Shown: positions 36,838-46,676 of the stretch, in pieces
How positions within the stretch are numbered: position 1 is the stretch's first letter
How the letters are laid out: each line of letters begins with the position of its first letter
From: Candidatus Neomarinimicrobiota bacterium
GTDB taxonomy: Bacteria > Fidelibacterota > JAANXI01
Reading direction: 5' to 3'
DNA length: 64,000 nucleotides
Assembly (NCBI GenBank): GCA_021734025.1
Contig: JAIPJS010000001.1
Span: forward strand, 248,001 to 312,000
Made by a program: the position numbers and the translations under genes
The notes under the pieces: model-generated
The model's database searches: none
What the model was told of the DNA's origin: nothing
The model's input: the letters and a program-made list of their open reading frames with translations, nothing else

Positions 36838-36855
36838 ATTTATTTGGAGCAATCG

Positions 36856-39411
36856 GTGTCAAAAGCCAGGGAGTATGCCGGGAAAAACCTGTCACGTGGA
36901 AAACGCTGGCTGTTTACCTTTGTACTGATAGTTATTATCCCGCTCATTTTACTGCTCCTGCTTGAGGCCGGATTAAGAATTACCGGCTACGGATATTCTC
37001 CGGACTTTTTGGTGAAGCAGACAATCAACGGCCAGGAATTTTTCACCGATAATACACAATTCAGTTATCGGTTTTTCCCCAGGGAATTAGCCCGTCCGGC
37101 GCAACGATTGGCTATACCGATCGATAAATCGCCTGACGAATTTCGTATCGTTGTGCTGGGGGCCTCAGCCGCTATGGGCGATCCGGACTATTCCTTTGGG
37201 GTCAGTCGTATCCTGGAGGAACTGCTGCAACATCAATATCAGGAAAGGAAGATCCGGGTAATCAATGCGGCGATTACGGCGATTAACAGCAATGTTGTAC
37301 TGCCGATTGCCAGAGATATCGCCAAATTGGAGCCGGATGTGCTGATTGTGTACCTCGGCAATAACGAGGTGATCGGGCCGTACGGCCCGGGAACAGTATT
37401 CGCCCCGTTCGCGGCGAATCTGGGACTCATCCGCGCCAATATTTTCCTGAAATCTACAAAGATTGGGCAAATGGTAAACGATATCAGCCGCGGGCTGCAA
37501 TCAGGAGAAGTAAAACAGGAGACATGGGGCGGCGTAGATATGTTCACTGCTAACCGGATTCGTCACTCCGATCCACGGATGGAAAACGTATACAACCATT
37601 TTCAAAAGAATTTGCAGGATATTTCAGAGGCCGGAACCGATGTCGGAGCAAAGGTGATCCTTTCAACTGTTGGAACAAACCTGCAGGGCTGCCCGCCGTT
37701 TGCTGCACTGCATTCCAACCAAGTGGACAGCGCGTCCTTGCTTCAATGGGAAAATCTATATCAGCAGGGATTATCGGCAGAGGAATCTCAAGATTACGAA
37801 AGTGCAATCGGTCTCTACCAGGATGCTGCCAAAATTGATGGAGTTTATGCCGATCTGCATTTCCGGCTGGCAGAGAGCCATACAGAGGTGAACCAGAACG
37901 ATTCTGCCAAAGCACATTATATAAGGGCGCGCGACCGGGACGCGCTGCGGTTCCGTGCTGACAGCCGTATCAATAAGATCGTTGAGGAAGTTGCAGAAGG
38001 ATTTGGTGAAAAGACTGCCGCCTTAACGAATGCGACAAACATTTTCCAATCCGACTCAGACGATGGCATCCCCGGGGAAAACCTGTTTTATGACCATGTC
38101 CACATGAATTTTCGTGGAAATTATCTCCTCGCTAAAAAGTTGGCGAAACAGGCTGCCGAACTGCTTGACCTTGGAGAGTCCGGGGAAGTGCTGACTCAGG
38201 AGGAATGTGAAAATCGTCTGGCATTTACACTCTATGATCAGGTGCGAATAGAACGGGAAATCCTGAACAGGTTGCAGTCCCCGGCGTTTGCCAACCGGAT
38301 GGATAACGAGGAGGCTGTTCGGGAGGCGGAGGCGAACCTGGAACAAAAGCAAAACCGGTTACGCGCAGATGTTCGGCTGGCCACAGTAGAAAATGAATAT
38401 AAACAGGCAATTGCTCTTAATGAACAGGACTGGATTCTGCGGAAAAATTACGGACTCTTTCTCCTGGAGGCGAGGAATAAGCCTGACCTCGCAGAGGAGC
38501 AGTTCCGGTTTGTGTTGGAGCGCTTTCCGTACGACTATCTCTCCCAGAATAATCTCGGAATGGCTTACGCACGTCAGGGGAAACTCCATGATGCTATTGG
38601 CCGGTTTGAGCAAGCATTGGAGCTCAAACCCGGTTTCACAGAGGCGCATTTCAATATAGCGCGAATTCTTGAGCAACAGGACAGGTATGAAGAAGCTCAT
38701 ACGCATTATAACCAGGCCCACCTGACTCCGGAAGAGATGACCGATCTCTACATCCGGTATGCACAATACCTTTCAGAAACAGGGCAGAGAGACCAGGCGG
38801 TGATGCGCCTCCGCGAAGCAATTCACCGTACACCGAATTCCCCAAAGGCCTATTTAATGCTCGGGAATTTGTACGAGAATACGGGACACCCGGACTCAGC
38901 TATTAAATATTTGTCGGAGGCGGTGCGACTCGGTTCGGAAAATACTAAGGCGCATATAGACCTGGGAACGTTATTGTTTAAGCGGGAGAATTACCCCGAG
39001 GCTGAAAACCATTATAAGCGCGCATTGGAACTATCACCGGACCTGCCGGAGGTGCAAAACAATCTGGGATTGGCCCTGGTTCAGCAGGGTAAATTTGCCG
39101 AGGCAATTCCGCACTTTCGAAAGGCCGTGGAAAGTCGCCCTGATTATCTCGCGGCGCGCGGGAATCTCGCCGGCGCACTCAGCCGGGTGGGACGCAATGA
39201 CGAGGCTATCACCCAGCTCGAAGGAGCGATACGGTTCAACCCGAACAATCCCAGTATTCACAATAATCTGGGGGCACAGTTATTGAATGCCGGAAAAGTT
39301 GAGGAAGCCATCACACACTTTAAAAAGGCATTAGAACTCGACCCCGATCTGTACAGCGCAAAAAATAATCTGAATTATGCTCTATCGCTTTTGGAGAATG
39401 ATGATGGGTAA
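36856..39411 (+). CDS. Membrane-anchored SGNH-hydrolase-like protein with TPR arrays
   Basis: GTG 36856 is preferred (GGAG six bases upstream); TTG 36844 is also open. 851 residues. One N-terminal membrane helix (about 18-37). An SGNH/GDSL-like fold: block I VVLGASAAMGD with Ser104, block III-like YLGNNEVIGPYG (about 166-177), block V-like YDHVHMNFRGNYL near 415. A TPR segment (about 300-365) is inserted between blocks III and V, and many further TPR repeats fill about 480-851 (LGMAYARQGKLHDAIGRFEQ; LGLALVQQGKFAEAIPHFRK). It may be an esterase or a scaffold in the envelope. It sits inside the arabinan locus; a direct role there is not shown. Confidence 0.75.
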   Translation: MSKAREYAGKNLSRGKRWLFTFVLIVIIPLILLLLLEAGLRITGYGYSPDFLVKQTINGQEFFTDNTQFSYRFFPRELARPAQRLAIPIDKSPDEFRIVVLGASAAMGDPDYSFGVSRILEELLQHQYQERKIRVINAAITAINSNVVLPIARDIAKLEPDVLIVYLGNNEVIGPYGPGTVFAPFAANLGLIRANIFLKSTKIGQMVNDISRGLQSGEVKQETWGGVDMFTANRIRHSDPRMENVYNHFQKNLQDISEAGTDVGAKVILSTVGTNLQGCPPFAALHSNQVDSASLLQWENLYQQGLSAEESQDYESAIGLYQDAAKIDGVYADLHFRLAESHTEVNQNDSAKAHYIRARDRDALRFRADSRINKIVEEVAEGFGEKTAALTNATNIFQSDSDDGIPGENLFYDHVHMNFRGNYLLAKKLAKQAAELLDLGESGEVLTQEECENRLAFTLYDQVRIEREILNRLQSPAFANRMDNEEAVREAEANLEQKQNRLRADVRLATVENEYKQAIALNEQDWILRKNYGLFLLEARNKPDLAEEQFRFVLERFPYDYLSQNNLGMAYARQGKLHDAIGRFEQALELKPGFTEAHFNIARILEQQDRYEEAHTHYNQAHLTPEEMTDLYIRYAQYLSETGQRDQAVMRLREAIHRTPNSPKAYLMLGNLYENTGHPDSAIKYLSEAVRLGSENTKAHIDLGTLLFKRENYPEAENHYKRALELSPDLPEVQNNLGLALVQQGKFAEAIPHFRKAVESRPDYLAARGNLAGALSRVGRNDEAITQLEGAIRFNPNNPSIHNNLGAQLLNAGKVEEAITHFKKALELDPDLYSAKNNLNYALSLLENDDG

Positions 39412-39485
39412 TGTTTCTCCTTTGGATAAGCGTGAAATTTCCATTGGGGTTAGTGTATGTAATCATTATGAAAGATGAGGGCAGG

Positions 39486-40526
39486 ATGGAAAGTCAAAGT
39501 AACACCGGGTTAAGGATTCATCGATTAGGGTTGTGTGTATTGTTCACCATTGTACTGCTGATTGTACTGCCTGGAAAGGGTATTACTCAACAGGGTGACA
39601 TTGGAGTCCATGATCCGGTGATGATTCAGCAGGACGGTACGTACTACATTTTTCACACAGGATGGGGAATCTCCATTAAAAAATCCGAGGATATGGTCAC
39701 CTGGGAGGACGCCGGTCGTGTTTTCGAGGATCCGCCGGAGTGGGCCCTGAATTCCATTGAGCGGTTTCGCGGACACATCTGGGCCCCGGACATTGCGTAC
39801 CATGACGGGAAATACTATCTCTACTATTCCGTGTCGGCTTTTGGCAGAAATACGTCAGCCATAGGTGTTGCGACCAATACCACCCTCCACCAGGACGATC
39901 CGGATTACGAATGGATCGACCATGGCCCGGTGGTTGAATCCGTGCCGGGGAGAGATCTCTGGAATGCAATTGATCCGAATCTGGCGTTCGAAGAGGATGG
40001 AACTCCCTGGCTCACATTCGGCTCATATTGGCTCGGGATGAAACTGGTGAAATTGCAGGATAATCTGACTTCCGTCGTGACGGATACATCTCTGGAATGG
40101 CATACTATTGCTGCGCGGCACCGCTATTGGAAGCTGGATGAGCGAGCTGCCGGGAATTCAGAGAACGGAGACGTGGAAGCCCCGTTCATTTTCAGGAAGA
40201 ATGGCTGGTATTACCTCTTCGTCTCCTGGGATCGCTGCTGCGCCGGCGAGGAGAGCACCTACAAAGTCGTGGTTGGCCGCTCCAAGGATATTACCGGGCC
40301 CTACGTGGACAGAGCCGGACAAAAGATGATTCACGGCGGTGGCACGCTGGTTGTCGGCGGGAACGAGGATTACGCCGGCATCGGGCATCAGGCGGCCTAC
40401 ACCTTCGATGGCAAAGATTATCTCATCGCTCACGGCTATGACCTGTCCGACGACGGAAACTCCAAGCTGCTCATCATGGAAATGACCTGGGATGACGACG
40501 GCTGGCCGCAGGTTACAGTAAAGTAG
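39486..40526 (+). CDS. GH43 arabinanase/arabinofuranosidase, secreted (copy 1)
   Basis: I start it at ATG 39486 (GAGGG upstream; open frame begins at 39411, overlapping the previous stop). 346 residues, signal peptide to about residue 35. GH43 five-bladed propeller with catalytic base Asp in IGVHDPVMIQQDG (D43), RGHIWAPDIAYHDGKYYLYY, pKa-modulating Asp in NAIDPNLAF (D163) and acid Glu in VEAPFIFRKNGWYYLFVSW (E231). HIWAPDI and the blade order fit endo-1,5-alpha-L-arabinanases. A paralogue follows at 40983. Cleaving arabinan backbone would complement the GH51 enzymes. Confidence 0.9.
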   Translation: MESQSNTGLRIHRLGLCVLFTIVLLIVLPGKGITQQGDIGVHDPVMIQQDGTYYIFHTGWGISIKKSEDMVTWEDAGRVFEDPPEWALNSIERFRGHIWAPDIAYHDGKYYLYYSVSAFGRNTSAIGVATNTTLHQDDPDYEWIDHGPVVESVPGRDLWNAIDPNLAFEEDGTPWLTFGSYWLGMKLVKLQDNLTSVVTDTSLEWHTIAARHRYWKLDERAAGNSENGDVEAPFIFRKNGWYYLFVSWDRCCAGEESTYKVVVGRSKDITGPYVDRAGQKMIHGGGTLVVGGNEDYAGIGHQAAYTFDGKDYLIAHGYDLSDDGNSKLLIMEMTWDDDGWPQVTVK

Positions 40527-40982
40527 GGTATAGGGTATAGGAACAACCGGTTGGTAGTTCCTGCTTTAGCAGGTTTTGGCCCTTGAAATGAAAAAAGAGA
40601 CGTGTAGCCAGAGACCGGAGATAGGAAAGATGGGATAAGGTATAATGGTATAGGGTATAAGGTATAAGGGAAGCACTTCCGTCGCTGATCGCTCAAAGCG
40701 TCGGTGACGGTGCTAGGATTAAAAAAAAATGTAGAATGAAGATTGATTAAAAAATAAATGACAATGCCTATTGCGGAAAAGATTGGAAACTGGAGGCCGG
40801 AGACAGGAGCCTGGAAAGATGGAAAGCTGGAAAAGACATTTACGCAACCTGCTGGCGACGTATGGAGCGGTTACCGACAGAAAAAGGAAACCTTACGCAA
40901 TACGTAATACGCAATACGCAACACTTAGCATAATTCCGAGTGCAATTGAGCGAGAATTAATTTCGACCTTCTGAGGAGAATC
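40527..40982. repeat. Low-complexity intergenic region between the GH43 paralogues
   Basis: 456 bases without a gene. It holds GGTATA-type runs (40527-40541 and 40638-40670), a small hairpin with T-run CCTGC-TTTA-GCAGG-TTTT at 40560-40577 that may end the upstream transcript, two copies of a GAGACCGGAGA/ACAGGAG sequence (about 40608-40630 and 40790-40812, a third is at 61148-61174), and CGCAATACGTAATACGCAAT near 40896-40920. AGGAG before 40983 is the ribosome binding site of the next gene. Confidence 0.8.
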
Positions 40983-42062
40983 ATGATCAAAAAAATTGTT
41001 GCTATGATAATTTTCGCCTGCTTTTTGTCCGGAGGAATCACCAACGCCCAGCCCAGAGACGTCGGAGTCCACGATCCGGTGATGATTAAACAGGACGACA
41101 CATATTACATCTTTCACACCGGACGGGGTATCTCGGTAAAGTCCTCCACCGATATGGAAAGCTGGAAAGAGGAAGACCAGGTATTCGACGCTGCACCGGA
41201 CTGGGTAATGGAGATGTTACCTGGATTTCGGAACCACATCTGGGCGCCGGATATCGCTTTTCACGACGGTACGTATTATCTTTATTACTCGGTCTCGGCG
41301 TTTGGGCGGAATCGCTCCGCCATGGGCGTTGCGACGAATACCACCCTTCATCCTGATGATCCTGATTTTGAGTGGGTGGATCACGGTAAAGTGATAGAAT
41401 CGATCCCCGGTCGTGATATGTGGAACGCCATCGATCCGAATCTCGCTTTCGATAAGGACGGCACGCCGTGGCTCAGTTTCGGCTCCTTCTGGATGGGACT
41501 CAAAATCGTCAAAATGCAGGATGATTTAATCCATGTGGCAGAAGGCAATGCCAGAGAATGGCACACCATCGCCGCCCGGCATCGCTACTGGAAGCTGGAC
41601 GAACGAGATGCCGGTGATGCCGCAAATCCTGAACTGAATTATGAGATACTCTACCCGGAGGCAATCCTGGAGATGAACCGGAATATGGAAAACGGCGCCA
41701 TAGAAGCACCGTTCATCTTTCGGAAAAACGGCTGGTACTATCTCTTTGTCTCCATGGACCGCTGCTGCCGTGGCGAAGAGAGTACCTATAAAATCAAGGT
41801 CGGGCGTTCCAAGGATATTACCGGCCCGTATCTTGACCGCGCCAACCAAAAGATGATTCACGGCGGCGGCACATTGGTAGCCAAAGGCAACGCGGAATGG
41901 GCGGCCGTTGGACATCAGGCGGCCTACACCTTTGATGGAACAGATTATCTGATATTCCACGGATACGATGTCTCAGATGACGGAAATGCCAAACTCTGGA
42001 TCTCCGAAATTCAATGGGAAGACGAAGGTTGGCCGTCCGTGGACGGTTTGCCGTCGAATTGA
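40983..42062 (+). CDS. GH43 arabinanase/arabinofuranosidase, secreted (copy 2)
   Basis: 359 residues, GAGGAG before ATG 40983, signal peptide to about NAQ (23). Strongly similar to the preceding GH43: catalytic base Asp in VGVHDPVMIKQDD (D31), RNHIWAPDIAFHDGTYYLYY, NAIDPNLAF (D151), and acid Glu in IEAPFIFRKNGWYYLFVSM (E241). It carries about 22 extra residues (around 213-236) before the acid-Glu blade, which may alter the binding cleft. The pair looks like a tandem duplication that has diverged. Confidence 0.9.
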   Translation: MIKKIVAMIIFACFLSGGITNAQPRDVGVHDPVMIKQDDTYYIFHTGRGISVKSSTDMESWKEEDQVFDAAPDWVMEMLPGFRNHIWAPDIAFHDGTYYLYYSVSAFGRNRSAMGVATNTTLHPDDPDFEWVDHGKVIESIPGRDMWNAIDPNLAFDKDGTPWLSFGSFWMGLKIVKMQDDLIHVAEGNAREWHTIAARHRYWKLDERDAGDAANPELNYEILYPEAILEMNRNMENGAIEAPFIFRKNGWYYLFVSMDRCCRGEESTYKIKVGRSKDITGPYLDRANQKMIHGGGTLVAKGNAEWAAVGHQAAYTFDGTDYLIFHGYDVSDDGNAKLWISEIQWEDEGWPSVDGLPSN

Positions 42063-42510
42063 TTGGATAAATAGATAAATGGGGATGTAATCTGATAATA
42101 TGAGTAAAAATTATTTGGCCTCGCATTTCATTTCGCCTTCATGCTCGGCGACTGGAAGAAAAGCCAAAATCAGCTGTTTGACTGGTGCTTTTGTTTGTTG
42201 ACCAGATTACGAGAGAATGAAAACGGTAATAATTAACGCAAAAAAAGTAGATGAGGAGGGAGTTCTGATTCTGGCCTGGAAAGAGCCGTAAGCATGGTCG
42301 AAATGAAATGCGCAGCCTTGACTTTTTAAGTCCTTTTAGTGTCCAGGTGTTCCACACAAGGGTGTCAAGACAAAAGGACGAATTAAAATAGTTAAATTGG
42401 AAGAGGATATTGTAGAATCGGATTTCGAGGTAATATTAGACAATAAATTTTGATGATAGGTCTTCAGAAATATAGCGAAACACATACCTAAAGAAAGGCA
42501 GGCAACTCGC
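42063..42510. other. Intergenic region before the fourth GH51 gene
   Basis: 448 bases. No gene, no clear promoter of the TTTG/TAnnTTTG kind and no AAACGGTT operator core were found. AAAGAAAGG about 12 bases before ATG 42511 is the best ribosome binding site candidate. Confidence 0.6.
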
Positions 42511-44517
42511 ATGCAAATCGATCGCGTTCTTAAACTCATACTAGTCACTGTAGTTATGGCTACCGTGACAGTTAGCCTGGGAGCCGTTCCCAGGATAACC
42601 GTCGAGGTAGAAGATGATCCCGCAGTGGATATTAGTCCTCTTATGTGGGGACTATTTATCGAGGATATCAACTTCGCCGGTGACGGCGGGCTCTATCCGG
42701 AAAAGGTGAAAAATCGCTCTTTTGAGTTCGAGCGCCCCATGATGGGATGGCAAATTCTCCGAAAAGATGGTGCTAAAGGGGATGTTTTGCTCTATCGGTA
42801 CGATAAACAGCCCCGGAATCCCAACTATGCCCAGTTCCGGGTTAAAGAGACCGGTGGTGGCTTCGGGCTGAATAATGAAGGATTCCGGGGCATGGGGATC
42901 CGGAAAGGCGCCGGATTTGACTTCACCATTCAGGCCAGAAAGGTCGAGGGAAGCATCTCCGCTCTGCGCGTGGAAATTATCAATAGCGAGGGGAAAGTTA
43001 TCGGTAAGGGTAAAGTCTCCGGCTTTGAAGCGGGGAAATGGAAGACCTATGAAACCGAGTTGACTGCCACTGAAACTGCTGCAAAAGCCACCATGAATCT
43101 CTGGGTGGAAGGCACCGGCAAACTGGATTTCGACATGGTATCTCTGTTTCCGCACGATACTTACAAAGATCGGGAAAACGGACTCCGTCCGGATCTCGTA
43201 AAAATGATGGAAGACATGAAGCCGGGATTTCTGCGTTTCCCCGGTGGATGTATCGTAGAAGGATTTGACCTGTCCCAGCGATATCAATGGAAAAACACCA
43301 TCGGCCCGCTGGACGAACGGGTGGTGACTATCAACAGGTGGAACTTCGAATTCCAACACAAGCCGGCTCCGGATTACTATCAATCCTACGGACTCGGCTA
43401 CTACGAATATTTCCAGCTCGCCGAAGATTTAAACGCCGAGCCCATGCCAATCCTGAATATCGGGATGGCCTGCCAGTTTAACACCGGCGAGTTAGTCCCG
43501 GTGGATGAACTCGGCCCGTATATCCAGGATGCCCTGGATCTCATCGAATTTGCCAACGGCCCCGCAGACAGTGAGTGGGGGAGTGTCCGTGCGGAGATGG
43601 GACATCCCGAACCGTTTAACATGAAAATGCTGGGCGCCGGTAACGAGCAGTGGGGCCCGCAGTACATCGAACGGTATAAACCGTTTGTCGATTCCATCAA
43701 GGCGCATTATCCGGACATACAGATCGTTGCGGCCACCGGCTCGGATGCCACGATATTCCCCAACGGGGAAGAAGAAATAGACTATCTCTGGAAACAATGG
43801 ATGAAGCTCGATCCGGAAATCGTGGATGAGCATTTCTACCGGACGCCGGACTTCTATCTGGAAAATGTGGACTGGTACGACGATTACGACCGGAGCGGTC
43901 CCAAACTGTTCGTCGGTGAATACGGCGCCCAGAGCGTCGGTGTGGCCAGTCCGGATAACGAGAATACCTGGCGGACGGCACTCTACGAAGCCGCGTTTCT
44001 TATAGGGTTTGAGAGGAACGCCGACCTGGTGCGGCTGTCATCGTATGCACCGCTGTTCGGGCACCTGGATGCTTGGCAGTGGAAGCCGGATCTGATCTAT
44101 TTTAATAACCTTGATGTGTTCGGCAGCGCCAACTATTACGTCCATAAGATGTTCAGTACTAATCCGGGAACGCATATGTTGACCGCGACTGTAGATGATA
44201 AGCCTAAGACGAGCGACGGAATTGAAGGCCTCCACGCCAGCGCTCAGCTGGATAAAGATGCTGGTGAGGTCATTATCAAAGTAGCCAATGCAACGAAGAA
44301 GGCACAGAAAACATCCGTCAACCTCAGCGGCGCCGGTGAGGTTGGGGGTGAGGCGAAAGTCATCATCTTAAAGTCCGGATCGCTGAAGGACTTCAATACC
44401 ATCGATAACCAGAAGAAGATTTATCCGGAAGAGTTTACGGCATCGGTGACCGGGCCGGATTTTGAGTATGAATTTGCACCTTTATCGTTCACTATCATCA
44501 GGGTGCCTGTGGAGTAA
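42511..44517 (+). CDS. GH51 alpha-L-arabinofuranosidase, CBM4-containing type
   Basis: 668 residues, signal peptide to about SLGAV (26). It belongs to the larger GH51 type: the catalytic domain begins at ISPLMWGLFIEDINFAGDGG, is interrupted by a carbohydrate-binding-like beta domain (about 80-215), resumes with FLRFPGGCIVEGFDLSQRY, and has acid/base Glu in LGAGNEQWGPQY (E379) and nucleophile Glu in LFVGEYGAQS (E470), then a C-terminal beta domain. Such enzymes act on arabinoxylan or arabinan side chains. It is separate in type from the GH51 genes at 33273 and 35029. Confidence 0.92.
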   Translation: MQIDRVLKLILVTVVMATVTVSLGAVPRITVEVEDDPAVDISPLMWGLFIEDINFAGDGGLYPEKVKNRSFEFERPMMGWQILRKDGAKGDVLLYRYDKQPRNPNYAQFRVKETGGGFGLNNEGFRGMGIRKGAGFDFTIQARKVEGSISALRVEIINSEGKVIGKGKVSGFEAGKWKTYETELTATETAAKATMNLWVEGTGKLDFDMVSLFPHDTYKDRENGLRPDLVKMMEDMKPGFLRFPGGCIVEGFDLSQRYQWKNTIGPLDERVVTINRWNFEFQHKPAPDYYQSYGLGYYEYFQLAEDLNAEPMPILNIGMACQFNTGELVPVDELGPYIQDALDLIEFANGPADSEWGSVRAEMGHPEPFNMKMLGAGNEQWGPQYIERYKPFVDSIKAHYPDIQIVAATGSDATIFPNGEEEIDYLWKQWMKLDPEIVDEHFYRTPDFYLENVDWYDDYDRSGPKLFVGEYGAQSVGVASPDNENTWRTALYEAAFLIGFERNADLVRLSSYAPLFGHLDAWQWKPDLIYFNNLDVFGSANYYVHKMFSTNPGTHMLTATVDDKPKTSDGIEGLHASAQLDKDAGEVIIKVANATKKAQKTSVNLSGAGEVGGEAKVIILKSGSLKDFNTIDNQKKIYPEEFTASVTGPDFEYEFAPLSFTIIRVPVE

Positions 44518-44593
44518 ATTGTATGAAGATTAGAGATAAACAGGGAAAACAAGTAAACAAAATGTCAGAGCGAACCACAGCAAGGGAGGATTC

Positions 44594-46534
44594 ATGAGGG
44601 AATTATCACGCACGAAACTGGCAGTACTGTTCTGCCTCAGCTTTCTGTTTGTGACCAGCGCCTTTAGTCAGCCGGCAACGGTCACTATCGATCAGACAGA
44701 AACGCGCGAGGAGATCAGTAAGTATATCTATGGCCAGTTCATAGAGCACCTTGGACAATGCATCTATGGCGGCATCTGGGCCGAGATGCTGGAAGATCGC
44801 AAATTTTACTATCCGGTGCCGGCCGAGAGCGAAGACGCCATCTGGCGCATAACCGATCGGCAGGCGCGGGTGTTGAATGCTTCTCCGTGGCAGGTTATCG
44901 GGCCGGAAGGCACGGTCACCATGGTAAAGGAGAATTCTTATGTCGGCCGACACACACCACATATCAACGTGGCCGGCAGCGACGCAGTCGGGATTTTCCA
45001 GGGAGAACTCGGCGTGGTGGAGGATAAGCAGTACAGCGGATATGTTATTTTATCCGGTGGAAGTGACGTTGGCCCTGTGACAGTCTCATTGGCATGGGAT
45101 GGCGGCAGTGAATCGCATGTCATCGAAGAAGTGTACGAAGAATACGTGAAGGTGCCGTTCATGTTCACTGCCGGGGCAAGTACCGACAACGCCCGGCTGG
45201 AGATTACCGCGAAAGGTCAGGGAACTCTGAAGATCGCCACGGCTTCAATTATGCCGGCAGATAATATCGACGGTTTTCGGCGGGATACCTTCGAACTCCT
45301 GCAGGCACTTGACTCGCCGGTTTATCGCTGGCCCGGCGGAAATTTCGTCAGCGGATATGACTGGCGGGATGGTATCGGGCCCAGAGATAAACGTCCTACG
45401 CGGACGAATCCGGCGTGGACGGGTATCGAGACCAACGATATGGGGCTGGATGAGTTTATCCATCTTTGCAGACTCCTGGATACCGAGCCGATGATTGCCG
45501 TAAATACCGGTTTTGGCGATGCCTATTCGGCTGCGGCTGAAGTTGAGTATGCCAACGGTGATCCTTCAACGGAATACGGAGAATGGCGTGCCCGGAACGG
45601 CCATCCGGAACCGTATGATGTGGAATACTGGTGTGTGGGGAACGAAATGTTTGGTCGCTGGCAGTTGGGTTACATGGAAATCGATGATTATGTGCTGAAG
45701 CATAACCTGGTTGAAGAAAAAATGCGCGAAGTTGATCCCTCCATCACCACTATCGGTGTCGGTGAGATAGGCGATGATGGCGAATGGTCACGGGAAATGC
45801 TGGAAAACAGCGCAGATCACATGGATCTCATGAGCGAGCACTTCTATGCGTGGAACGATACCAGTGATATTCCGGCGCACGTGGCACAGATTACGGGCAA
45901 CATCAAGCGGATTGCCGATTACCACCGGAAATTCCGGAAAGAGATCCCCGGCATCGCCGAGAAGGATATCAAAGTTGCCCTGGACGAATGGAACTACTGG
46001 TACGGCCCGTATCGCTACGGCGAACTGGGTGTCCGGTATCATCTCAAAGATGCGCTCGGTATCGCAGCCGGTCTGCACGAATATTTCCGCAATTCCGATA
46101 TCTATTGGGGGGCTAATTATGCCCAGACGGTGAACGTCATCGGCGCCATTAAGACCACCAAAACCGAAGCAGAGTTTGCCACTACCGGGTTGCCACTGAT
46201 GCTGTACCGCAAGGAGTTCGGCAAGACGCCGGTAATGGTTGAGAATGGTGCGAAAAATGTCGACATCAGCGCGGCGCTTACCAAAGATGGAAACGCCCTG
46301 ACTATCGGCGTCGTCAACATGAACAAAGAGAGCGTCGATCTCAACTTCGAGGGGATCGATCCAGCCAGCGACGCGACTACGTGGATAATCACCAGTGATG
46401 ACCACGATCCGCGGGCCTATAACGTCCCCGGTGAAGAACGGAACGTCGATATCGAAGAAGCCGGGAACACCGATTTGACGAATACAGTGGAAGTCGAACC
46501 GCTGAGCATTACTTTGTTTAAGGTGCAGCTGTAG
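44594..46534 (+). CDS. GH51 alpha-L-arabinofuranosidase with inserted beta domain
   Basis: 646 residues, GGGAGG before ATG 44594, signal peptide to about FSQ (26). KYIYGQFIEHLGQCIYGGIWAE starts the barrel; residues about 80-222 form an inserted carbohydrate-binding-like domain; the barrel resumes with VYRWPGGNFVSGYDWRDGIG. Acid/base Glu is in CVGNEMFGRW (E351) and nucleophile Glu in VALDEWNYWYG (E465). It lies 76 bases after the previous GH51. The catalytic core is closer to that of 33273, the domain layout closer to 42511. Confidence 0.92.
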   Translation: MRELSRTKLAVLFCLSFLFVTSAFSQPATVTIDQTETREEISKYIYGQFIEHLGQCIYGGIWAEMLEDRKFYYPVPAESEDAIWRITDRQARVLNASPWQVIGPEGTVTMVKENSYVGRHTPHINVAGSDAVGIFQGELGVVEDKQYSGYVILSGGSDVGPVTVSLAWDGGSESHVIEEVYEEYVKVPFMFTAGASTDNARLEITAKGQGTLKIATASIMPADNIDGFRRDTFELLQALDSPVYRWPGGNFVSGYDWRDGIGPRDKRPTRTNPAWTGIETNDMGLDEFIHLCRLLDTEPMIAVNTGFGDAYSAAAEVEYANGDPSTEYGEWRARNGHPEPYDVEYWCVGNEMFGRWQLGYMEIDDYVLKHNLVEEKMREVDPSITTIGVGEIGDDGEWSREMLENSADHMDLMSEHFYAWNDTSDIPAHVAQITGNIKRIADYHRKFRKEIPGIAEKDIKVALDEWNYWYGPYRYGELGVRYHLKDALGIAAGLHEYFRNSDIYWGANYAQTVNVIGAIKTTKTEAEFATTGLPLMLYRKEFGKTPVMVENGAKNVDISAALTKDGNALTIGVVNMNKESVDLNFEGIDPASDATTWIITSDDHDPRAYNVPGEERNVDIEEAGNTDLTNTVEVEPLSITLFKVQL

Positions 46535-46550
46535 AAACTAGCAGCCCAAT

Positions 46551-46578
46551 GTAGAGACGTGCCATGGCACGTCTCTAC
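46551..46578. repeat. CATGG-centred palindrome
   Basis: A perfect 28-base palindrome with half-site GTAGAGACGTGCCA. It belongs to a family seen also at 50093-50208, 56636-56732 and 62916-63024, always between genes. Confidence 0.9.
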
Positions 46579-46620
46579 ACACGTGCGAAAATGATTGATA
46601 ACCAAGTTCGGCCAAAAAAT

Positions 46621-46661
46621 AAAACTCCCGCTCCGATCCCAATCCGGAGCGGGAGTTTTTT
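46621..46661 (+). terminator. Rho-independent terminator directly before the GH97 gene
   Basis: Perfect 15-base stem AAAACTCCCGCTCCG/CGGAGCGGGAGTTTT with a nine-base loop and T-run. It ends only 15 bases before the GH97 start codon, with the ribosome binding site TAAGGAG right behind it. It closes the GH51 transcript, yet any transcript reaching GH97 must pass through it. Confidence 0.85.
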
Positions 46662-46676
46662 GTAAGGAGTTATGCG

